64,000 bases of DNA from Anniella stebbinsi. Lineage: Eukaryota > Chordata > Lepidosauria > Squamata > Anniellidae. The stretch is from positions 36,088,001 through 36,152,000 of the forward strand of contig JARDYH010000004.1 of NCBI GenBank assembly GCA_029215795.1, in the 5' to 3' direction. Shown here in pieces: positions 22,501 to 34,500 of the stretch; the stretch's first letter is position 1, and every line of letters starts with the position of its first letter. Under the pieces are notes generated by a model, which had not been told where the DNA came from, did no database searches, and worked only from the letters and a program-made list of their open reading frames with translations. Position numbers and translations under genes: made by a program.

Positions 22501-25500
22501 CTTTATCCAAGTATCTTCCTTGAAAATTAAATTTGTATGACCTTGTCCCTGGTTTATGCTTATTAATCTAGACTTAGATATAAAGGTGTCTGGTTGAATG
22601 GAATGGAACTTCTGCTTATGCATGGCAGCCCTGCCGAAGTTTTCCCTGGCCCAATGAAATCCCCATGCACCTGGGTCCCATCCTATGCTATTCCAGTGAG
22701 TCCCTCAACCCTCAGGAGTTTCTTGAGCGGAATGAGCTCTAACTTTTGGAATAGTCAGATATTCTTGCAGCTTTCATATTGTTGTTGACTATCTGCACAC
22801 ATGCACACATACGCACACACACATGCACCGTGAAATTTGGTGAAAACATATTGAATATTCTGGAGCATAAGCATGAGAAGATGCCTTTTCCTCTGTAAGC
22901 TAAAAATGGTGAGGAAGATATTCTCTATTGCTTCATCTAGTAGATCAACTGCATCTGCCCCTTTTTTAACTTCTGCATCTTGTTTTCATAGATGCAGTGG
23001 ATCCACTCTTATCAGGGCTAACTATCCAACAGCAGAATCATCCATCTGGATCTGTAGTGCCTCAGCTCCATTCTGTACAACCAGTTCCTGTTAACAGGCA
23101 AATGAACCCAGCCAACTTCCAACAGATGCAGCCACAACAGCAAATGCAGCCACGCCCTCCTCAACAGCACCAGCATCCACAACAGGGTATTCGCCCTTCA
23201 TTTACTACTCCAGCTCAGGTTCCAGTTCCTCCTGGTTGGAACCAGATGCCTTCTGGAACTGTACAGCCTCCTCCATCCCAAGGAACAATGGGCACATTGA
23301 CAGTTAACCAGGGTTGGAAAAAGGCCCCTTTGCCTGGACAAATGCAGCAGCAACTCCAAGCCAGACCATCTTTAGCAATAGTACAAACACCTTCTCACCC
23401 TCCACCCCCATACCCTTTTGGAAGCCAACAAGCTTCTCAGGCACACACAAACTTTCCGCAAATGAACAACGCTGGCCAATTTACTGCTCCTCAGATGAAG
23501 AATCTTCAGGGAGGGCCCTCACGGGTCCCTACGCCACTACAGCAACCACACCTGACCAACAAGTCTCCTGCCTCCTCTCCCTCCTCCTTTCAGCAGGGAT
23601 CTCCTGCATCTTCCCCAACAGTTAACCAATCACAGCAGCAGATGGGACCAAGGCCTCCCCAGAATAATGCCCTCCCCCAGGGGTTTCAGCAGCCTGTAAA
23701 TTCTCCTGGCCGTAATCCTATGGTACAGCAGGGAAATGTGCCTCCTAATTTCATGGTGATGCAACAACAAAACCAGGGTCCACAGGGCTTACATCCTGGG
23801 CTAGGTGGTAAGTAATCCTGTTTCTGAAAACATGTGCATGCCTAGTCTTTATAGCAGACACATAGGTTATCCATACCCACTTAAATACAAAGCTTGATGT
23901 GAATTCACTGCTAAGCTCATAAAGTATTAAATAGTAGAATAGTGTATGCCAGCAAATTTTCTGGAAGAGTTGTATATATTGTGTATGTTAACCTGCTTTT
24001 CTTATAAAACTACAGGAACTTTTATTAATGTTTCATTTTGTATCTCTTCTGATGTAATACATCTGTTGCTTTTGTATCTTACATTAATATGATGGACCAG
24101 TTTTTTCTTTGATACTGAAAACTATGATCAAGATATTGGTAATCTTCTGTATGTAGGCTGTTCCTACCTAGCCTCTCATCTCCTGACTTGCCTCCCAGGT
24201 GCCTAATCATCCTTTAAGCTTTGCCTCTATATTATTGTTACTATAATGTATCAGTCAATATCAATAAAGATGCCTTTAATGAACAAAGTTATTTTCTGTT
24301 CAGGAATGCCAAAGCGACTCCCTCCTGGCTTTCCTGCAGGACAGGCAAATCAGAACTTCATGCAAAGTCAGGTGCCTTCTACAGCACCAGGAACGCCTGC
24401 AAATAGTGGAACAGCCCAATTGCAAACAAGTCAGAGTGTGCCACACACAGGTCTGTTAGTTGCATTATGATAGATTACATGCCTGTTTGCTAATTTATGG
24501 CAGCTATCTATAAATGAAGGTACAGTGTTTGGCATGTGATTATATTTTATTAATAGTAGTAATTTCTGTAGAACATTAACTGCTATATTAAATTATACAG
24601 AATTGTCAGCTTCAACAGTTTATGTTTCTTTCGGGAAAAAGTGCAAGAAATTCTTCTAGTAATAAACAGCTCTCTTAGCTGCACGTAGGTGCAATATGGA
24701 ACTAGGCCTTTGAGACATGAAAGGAGAAAGACCAATTAGAATCTTTCCCACATTACACAAAAGGCTTTGTACCTTTATTTAGAAGGCTTTGTCTTGAGAA
24801 GTAGTTCTAAACTCTTATTTGGATTTTGGTGAGAGATTCTAAAGACTTCTCTGTTTAATGATATTTAATGACAATTAAGATCTATGACCACCCCCACCCA
24901 GTTCCTGTTACTTCTTAATTTTTCATGTTCTGATCATGTGTGGTTGACAATAATGTTAGAGAATAACTACTAGGAATAGTTGATATTTCAACCCTTCTTC
25001 TATCACACATACTTTCAGATCCTGCTATCAAAATATTGGAATTTTGATAGTATTGTGAATGTTAAACACATGTCAATTAGTATTCTAGTTCAGAAAAACT
25101 TTAATGTTAATACCAATTCACTTTACAATGTTCTAACTTGAACTATATGCATTTTTAAGGTGGTCAAGGGAATGGGCCTCCTCAGAATCAAATGCAAGTT
25201 CAACATGGCCCATCAAACATGATGCAGACCAATTTAATGGGACTTCATGGAAATATGAACAATCAGCAGACAGGCAGCAGTGGCGTTCCACAAGTTAGCA
25301 TGGGCAATATGCAGGGGCAGCCTCCACAAGGACCACAATCTCAGTTAATGGGGATGCATCAACAAATAGTATCCTCCCAAGGACAGATGGTGAACATTCA
25401 GCCTCAGGGATCTCTAAATCCTCAAAACCAGATGATACTTTCTCGAGCTCAGCTTATGCCACAGGGCCAGATGATGGTAGCACCTCAAAACCAAAGTCTT

Positions 25501-28500
25501 GGTCCATCACAACAAAGGATGACTCCACCCAAACAGATGATTCCCCAGCAAGGCCAACAGATGATGGCGGCACATAATCAGATGATGGGACCCCAAAACC
25601 AGGTGCTGCTGCAGCAGAATTCAATGATGGAGCAGATGATGACCAATCAGATGCAAGGAAATAAACAGCAGTTCAATGCTCAAAGCCAATCCAATGTTAT
25701 GACGGGGCCAGCTCAGTTAATGAGAGGACCAACACCCAATATGCAAGGAAATATGGTGCAGTTCCCAGGGCAGATGATGACACAGCAAGGCCCTGTGAAT
25801 GGCAATCCATCTCAGGTTATGGGGATTCAAGGACAAGTTCTGAGACCCACAGGACCTAACCCTCACATGTCTCAGCAACTGGGTGATACCACCAATACAA
25901 CGAATAGTGATGTGAACATGGCACAAATGCTACCAGATGTTTCCATGCAACAAGGAAACATGGTGCCTCCCCACTTGCAAGGGATGCAGGGAAACAGCAA
26001 TACATCAGGGAGCCATTTTGCTGGACATGGGATGCCTTTCAATGCCCCTTTTAGTGGAGCCCAAAATGGGAATCAGATTTCCTGTGGACAAAATCCAGGT
26101 TTTCCCGTCAATAAAGATGTCACACTAACAAGCCCATTGTTAGTTAATTTGCTACAAAGTGATATATCTGCAGGACATTTTGGGGTGAACAGCAAACAGA
26201 ACAATCAAAATGCCAATAAACCCAAGAAGAAAAAACCTCCAAGAAAGAAGAAAAATAATCAACAAGTAGAACAAATTAAGTAGGTTTAATATTTTTGTTT
26301 CCTACACAATTGAACAAAGTTTGTTTATTCAATTGAATGTAGTTTTACATTTGGTAGCAATTTCTTTAACCAAAGGTTCTAAATTATAAAGCAATGGCAG
26401 TTTTGTGATTGACACCTCCATCCCTTTCAGAAATAAAGAGAAGAGGATTAAAGAAATAACTTTACCAACAATTTATTATGTGTTTGTGTTAGTTGTTAAG
26501 TTAGACCCCTAAATGCTGCCGCTTTCCAGATGAGAAACCCAATTCATAGGATTGATGTAGAAATCCAAACTATGGAATTTGCTGCCACAAGATATAGTGA
26601 TGGCCACCAACTTGGGTGGTTTTAAAAGGGAGTAATCAAAGTCGTGGAGGATAAGGCTGTCATGATGGCTTTATATTACCTCCTGTATTGGAGGCAGTAT
26701 GGCTCTGTACGCTAGTTGATGAGGAACACAAGTGGAGAGTGCTATTGCACTGATGTCCTACTTGTGCGTTTCCTACAGACGGTTGGGCAATGTCTGAACA
26801 AAATACTGGACTATATAAGCCTTTGGTCTGTGGCTTTTCTTTTGTTTGTAAGTTCTTAAATGATTCTCAAGTAGCAACAGAAATGGATGTTTAAGAGAGG
26901 CATTTGTTCAAATTCTCAGCCACAATTATCAATTGAAGAGTACTTTCAAACATGTTCCCACTTAGTGTGCATGCCACTATTGTCGATTTCAAGTGTGTAA
27001 ACCAATGAGAGAAGATGATTAGGGTTGGCTATAGGCATATGGGTGTTTTGAATACAGCTTGCTGCTGCCAAAATACCCCTAACACTATTAGATCACTATT
27101 ACCTGGTACTCTTCCTTAATTCTGCTCATTTCCTGACACCTTAAGTACATAAACCAGCTCTCCTTTTTCCCTTGTGGTTTTCATGCCATTTTTCTAGGCC
27201 AGAGTATATGCTTGCATTGATAGGTAATATGTAATTCCCCTTCTGCTTAACCTTAAAATTATGGCTAGGCCTGGCCAGGCCAGGCCATCTGAAAGTAGCA
27301 TTGTCAATAAGAAAAGAGCTGGGTAAGAGGCATTTAGTCTTGCTGATTGCTTGATGGCATCTGCAGGACAAATGAATGGACAAATGACTGTTACTATGAC
27401 ATTAGAGCTATATAATAACAAAATGTCTAGACTATAACACAAATGATAAAATTCTGTTTTCAGTTGATTTTTCACTCAGTCTCTCATTAACATATGTTCA
27501 GCATGGCTTTGTTTACCTGTCTTGGTTAATAAATCCAATTCCAGTATCAAAAACAATTCTTACAACAGCATGTTTATTTTATGCAATGGGTTGGGTTGCA
27601 TGTTAGTTGGCCAAGCAGTCTTCTTTGTGCACTAGGACATAGGAGTTGATCTTGGAATTGTTCCACTTGCTTCTGAATAAAGGAATTAAATTTTGTAGAG
27701 GTTACACAAATTGCCTGATTTCCATAACATCTCATATCCATAAAAGTGTGGAAGTAAGAGGAAATTAGGCAAATCTCAAACCAATAGACCAGGCTAGGGC
27801 AGCAACAACCACCCATGTTTTTCTCCCTAAATTAGATTGCTGAAAAAGAACACTTGGGGAAAGTATGGATTTTTGAAGGGACATCTGAACTTGGTTCTGG
27901 TACTGATCAAAAAGTCCTGGGTTGAGCTTGTGCTTAGAAAAACCCTGTTCCTTAATTCTTAGGATATGTCCATCCAGCTGAGCCACTATTTTGCACCTTG
28001 CTCCGGTTCATAGACTAGAGGATTTTAGTCAAAAACAAGGTAGATCTTTCAAACCTGACATTTTCCCACTCCTGGTGTACTAGATCAAGCCCACAATAAA
28101 CAATTGTAAAATTAAATATACACAATTTCCTGAAACTAAGTTTATATAATAGATCTTCCGTATATCATGTTACAAATCTCCTGGCTTGTTTCTGCATTGA
28201 TATTCTATTGCTAATGTGCTATGCTAATAAAATTAGCATATTATATGAAGTGTAGTGGTATAAGTTTTTATATATAAAGATTTCCTGTTTCCGTAGAAAT
28301 GCGAAAATAGCTATTTAGCTTTATACTACACTTTAGGAAACTTGATTAAAACAGAACATAGCAAAAATCCGAACTGGATAAATTGGCTCAGTCTATGAAA
28401 TGCTAATCCAAGGGAAATTCCGGCTCAAAGGACTCAGTTTGAAGTGATTAAACAAACTGAGGAGCAATAATCTGCTGCAGATATGTGATTGTAGAAGGTA

Positions 28501-31500
28501 AGAGTTGCAGTTGAAGATTGAAGAGTGATTTCTCCTTCCATTTGAGACTTTCAAGCAGTCCGTTTCTTGTGATAGAATGATTGCCTTGACTAAGATACCT
28601 CATTCCCCATACTTGAAGGTTAGCGTTCTTGGTCTTTAAACTCTGCTTTCATATTTTCTTTTTCACTGGAAATGTTTTGTTAACATCTCTGGGAGCATTA
28701 GATCTCATCATATATGTGTGGCTGTTAACAGCTGAGGTATTTACCTTCAATTTGTGCACCTTTATGCAAATATAGGTAGTGCCTACAGTAGATGTCTTGT
28801 AGGTGTGTTTGATGAAGCTTATTGTATTAATTTGCTTTTATTGGTGCATGACTGTTTCCATGAAACAGCCAGTTTCACAACATTAGAACATTTATTAGAA
28901 AGATTAAATGCTTCTTTTTCAACAAAAGAGTAATTGGAATGAGAAAATAGCCGGAGAGCCATTTTCTAAACTTCTGGGTCTTGGAGAGAGTAGGATAGTG
29001 GCTGCTAGTAGCATAAAAATATAGTTGCTTGGAACAAAGAAATCTCTTCCATCACCACCAGTGCATTAGCTTTGATTATAATACTGATGGATTGGATCCA
29101 GTTATTCACACAAGTTGCATTGAAATAATGCAAAAACTTACTCATGACTAATTTAAGTCCCATTGACTTCAGTGGGACCCATGTGTGACTAAGTTACTCT
29201 GGATTGTACCCTGATACAAATAAATAAATGTAATATTCACAGTGAATGTTCACTGGAATAAAGAAGCAATATTGCTGCACATTCTGTTATCACATATTTA
29301 TATATACCTACACACTACTAGGCATGCATTCTGTGCCCACTCTCTATTGGGTGTTAGCCTAGAATGAGGTCTGCTCTTCTGGGTAGAATGGCTGAGAGGG
29401 AGATGACAAAGAATCAGAGAGTGACCCAAACAAGAATTGAGCAAGGAAAGAAAAGGTCTTAGGTGTGAATAAAGTTCAATTTGCACATTTTGTTCTGAAT
29501 TCAGTCATTTGGTTCCTCTCCCCCCGCCCCAAACTGAAATGTCTTAGTAATAATTTTGGTAGTGGCAGGAAGAGAGAGTATGCCAGATAACAGCAGAAGA
29601 GTTTCTGAAAAGTCTGTGTTCATTGGCTGCTTTCAGACAACATGATAGTCAACGGTGGGGTAATAATCAACTCAGCAGTTGTTTGTTTAGGGGGTATTTC
29701 CCACACAACATGATAATAATCAACCATGGTGTGGATTACGATCAGTGTTGAGTTGACTATTAGTCCAGCTGAGTTGATTCACTCATCCCCCACATTCTCT
29801 TCCCCCCTCTGCAACCGCCTTGACTGCTCTTGCCTTGCAAATCTGGCTCAGTTCGGACAACACGATAACCAACTGTGGTTTAAGTAGTCAACCGTTAGTT
29901 GAATAGTCAATGGTTGGTTATTGTGTTGTCTCTCAGGCAAAAACCACCCCACAGTTAACTTTTCCCCCCAAATAACCAATGGAGATAACCAACGCTCTGC
30001 AGAGTTGACTATCTGCACAACTGTTGGTTAGTGTGTTGTCTGTCGGGTTCGCTGGACTATTTTGCAGGGTTGAGTGGACTATATCCTATATCTCGGCTGG
30101 CTACAGAGTCCCCTGGCAAGAGTGACCAAAGCAGCTGCTGCCACTCTAGTCCAGCCAGCAGAACTCACAATGGTTGCTGGGTTAACACCAGGAGGACTGA
30201 GGGAGGAGCAAGGGCGGGGACTGTGTCAGTCAAAGGCCGGGTTGACTATTAGTCTACTCAACGCCAGCCCCAACCACTCCACAGTTGTGTAGGAACATGT
30301 TGTGTGGGGAGTACCCCCTAAATAGTCAACCATGGAGTTGACTATTAACCCACCATTGACTATTGTGTTGTCCGAACGCAGCCTGTGGCTGACGAAATAA
30401 CCAACGGTGGCCAAGGAAATAACCAGTGGTGCCCTCCAAGCAACACGATAAACAATGGTGGTTCAGCTAGCCAACTCTGCACAGTGTTGGTGATTTGCGT
30501 TGGTTATTTCGGCCAAATAAACAACCGTTGGTTAAAAAACTCCCTCCGCACAAGACGATAACCCATGGTAGGTGAAATATCAAACCGTCGACTATTTAAC
30601 CCACCATTGGTTATTGTGTTATCTGAACCCAGTCCTGAACCAGAGATGGTACAGATGGTACAGATCTATCTTTATTTCATTCATTAGAGTTGTTGTTGTT
30701 ATTATTATTATTATTATTAATTACATTTATATACCGCCCCATAGCGGAAGAAGCTGTCTGGGCGGTTTACAAAAATTAAAAGACTGAACACTAAAAAGAC
30801 AATATACAAAATGTAAAACCATAAACATAAAACAGCTGACATTTAAAACATTTTAAACTGTTAAGCCTGGCCACAAAGTCAGTTCTTACCACAACACAAA
30901 CATTTAAAGTTTAAATTGTTTTTTAAATATTAAAATATTATTTTGAAGCACATATTCCTTCCCCTCCCCTTTTCCTTTTAATGTTTCCTAAGGTATCAAT
31001 TTAATTTAAATAGAGAGAAGCTACCAGAACAGCACTGTTCTGTTCATGTGTGGACAGACTGTGATTTCAGTTGTGGTGAACATGATACAGACATATAGAT
31101 AAGGGAAAGTGCCCTAAGAAAATTATTACATAAAGAAAATTCAAAAATAGCTGATGCTCCGTTAGTAAAAAAAAAAAAACAACCAAGAAAAGAATCCAAA
31201 ATTAGTCAATACCTTTATTGGACAAACCAAAATGCCATAAGGCTATGCAAGCAAGTTCTGCAGAGCTTTCCATCAGGCTACGTGGTATAAGAAGCCTGGG
31301 ATGGGAGCAGAAACAGAAAAGTTCAAAAATAAGGCCAGATCTTGTGGCCATGAGGTCTGCAATATAGACTTGGTTTCAACAGGGTAATTGCAGACTCTGT
31401 GGCTGCATTCGGACAACACATTAGTCAATGGTGGGTTGAGTAGCCAACTCACAGTTGGTTATTTTGTGGGTACTCCCCACACAACATATTCCTACACAAC

Positions 31501-34500
31501 AGTGGGTGGTTGGGGCTGGCGTTGAGTGGACTAATAGTTAACCCAGCATTTGACTGACCCCGCCCATCTCCCCTCCCTCCCTCCTCTCTTGGTCTTCCCG
31601 GTGCTATCCCAGCAGCCTCTGCAAGTTGCACCAGTTGTAGTAGAGTGGCAGCCACCACTTTGGTCGCTCTTGCCACCTGCCTCTATGGGCTTGTGTTTTA
31701 ACCCACTCATCGCACGCCATTAACCCACTCACCCCTCCACACAACACTTTAAACAACTGGCTTCGAGCTAAACAACTTGCAAGCCAGTTGTTTCTCTCAG
31801 TTGCTTATTTGGGTGGAATAGCATACCATCAGTAGTTTGTGAGCAGCGTGTTACCCTCCGCACAACATAATAAACAACACAACTGACGATTGTTTCCCCC
31901 TCCACCCTCAGTTGCTTAATGTGTTGTCCGAATGCAGCCAATGAGTCACTAGTAGGTGATGCAGGTACTGGATAGCACCTCGCATTCTGGGACAAAGAAG
32001 CAATGGCTGACCCCTATTTCTGAAAAATCTGAATTTACAGGCACGTGAACGGAAGAAAAATATCTCAGATTTTATTGTTAAAAAGCCCAATGTGTTTCAG
32101 CCTATTTTTATTTTAAGGCCTTCAGGGACTGTAAAATAATACGGACAATACATTACTAAAGTAGCATAGAACTTCACCATTAAAGAACAAAATATTTTAA
32201 TCGTACACCGCAGATAGGCCTGTGCATACTTATAAAAAAAATTGCAGAAATTCCTAAAATAATGTTTCCTACTAAAATGGTCTGGCAATTTGGAAATGCC
32301 AGACCAGTTCAGAAGGCTGTAGTTTCTACTAGAGAAGTTTATCATGTGTTCCTCAGGTACATCAATTGGCTCAAGGATTCTCATATCTGGACAGGACTGT
32401 CAGGTTTAAATGTTATGAAGTTTATAACCAATACATTCATGCAGGAATAGCTGTAGGGGCTTTTTACAATGATCGTCCCATGTTCTGTCACACAGTATAA
32501 GGATATCATGCTGCTCACTGAAGGCAGGAGCCATTCAATTTTGCTCTTCCTTGCTTTGGGACAGTATAATTGTCATACTATGTACCGTGGTAAAGTTAGC
32601 ACTTAATGATCTTATGGGTAATGTGTATTGCTTCACTTACTTCAAAATGTTGTATGCCAGACCTGCTGCATTTGGGGACAGACTTGCTCATTTTGCTGAG
32701 TGAAGCCCTGGATGTCTGCTCCAAAGACCTGCCCTGACTGGACTACTGATTATATCTTAGCTACAGTTTAATGTGCCTTTTTAATAAATAAGGCAGTGAG
32801 ATATGATCAAAAGACAAGGACTCTGTGGCTGAATTCGGGGGTTATAATCAACTTTACAGTTGTTCATCTAGGGGGTACTCCCCACACAACATGGTAATAA
32901 ATAATCAACTGTGGTGTGGATTAGGATCAGCACTGAGTTAACTGGCAGCATTCGGATAACATGATAGTCAATACAACTGACGATTGTTCCCCCCCCCCCC
33001 CCAGTTGCTTATTGTGTTGTCCGAATTCAGCCAGTGCTTCTGAACAATTTTGTTCAAGTTGTTAGTCCTACTTAAAGTAAACCCATTGAAATGAATAAGG
33101 CTTCAGTTTGACTAACATTTGATGCAACCATTTGTATGTGGCATTTTGTCTGGCAAATCATGTAATTTACAATGGGTTAAATCCAATTTTTCTTTTGGAA
33201 GCACTTCCACATAGTCTCTCTAGATGGCTTGCAGTAGTAATTTGTGTTGCATTTTGGAACTAGGTTGTGTCTGTTATGCTGGAACACACCCACTTTGCTC
33301 ATCTTTTCCATTGTGTGCTAGGGATGCATAACTATAAAAATCAAAAAAGGATGTGCCATTCCTGGTTCTTGTGATTTAGAGCCTCTGACATCTTCCTTGA
33401 TAAAGTAATTTTCCTAGATTTGGGGGAGGGGGTTACCTTCAGTGTGAAATGAGGGGTGAGGGGATGACAACATTTCCCCCCTTATACATCACCATATGAC
33501 TCCTCATTTATGTCTTCCCTGGCATCCAAGGATTTGCGATCAGAGTATACTGAGAGTCAGGGTTCAGCTGCTGCCAACATGTTAATACCCGTGCAGAGGA
33601 ATAACTTCCTTTCTCACATTTCTACACCGCTCAATAGCCAAAGCTCTCTGGCTGGTTTGCAAAAATTAAAACCATAAAATGCAACATGATAAAACATAAC
33701 AGCCTGATTCGGATGACATGCTGGGCTCATTGGGTGTTGTTTAACCCACAATGTGTCATGGCTCTTGCAGGACAATATTTTGAATAACCAAGAGTTATAC
33801 AAGAGTTGTTTAACCCCCAAATAACCCTTGGAGGCGAAGTTCACACAATATGACAACCCCCAAGCAGGAGTTGCATAATCAAAATGATGCCAGGTGTGCA
33901 TCATGGCTCATTATGGGTTAACAGCCACCGATGAGCCCAGCATGTCGTGTGAGCTAGGTCAACCTTAAAAAGTATAAAAGAGAATATAAACAAAGTAAAA
34001 ACCAGATTAGAAGCCAGAAACCAGTTTTGATTAAAGTGAACAGGAAGCTTGGTGGTGAGCGTTGAGGAATTCTTAAACCTCACCCTTTCTCTTGATCAAA
34101 AACGATATCAGTGATTCGATCTCTCTTGCTTTTAAAGTCTAATCAGGGGAAACCAATGTCATCCCATGCAGCCCCTATCGCACTGGATCAGAAATTGTAT
34201 TGCTGTAGCAAACAACTTAACAGGCCATCACCTTATAAGGCTTGACAGTTGTTCTACCATAGCTTTTATTCCTTTGCTACTAAACATAAAATAATGGTTT
34301 CATATGTGCTGAGAGACCATTAGAAGGATGAGCCGCCACTGTGGACAGAGCAGTCTTCCTCAACTTGCTGCCCAGCACATGCGTTGGACAACAACTCCCA
34401 TCACAAGTCAGCATGGTCATTGTTACAGTGCTTTCCATATATAAGGTGCCAGGTTCAGTACTTGCTAGCAGGGGCTAGAGAAGACTCCTGCAGAAACTGG

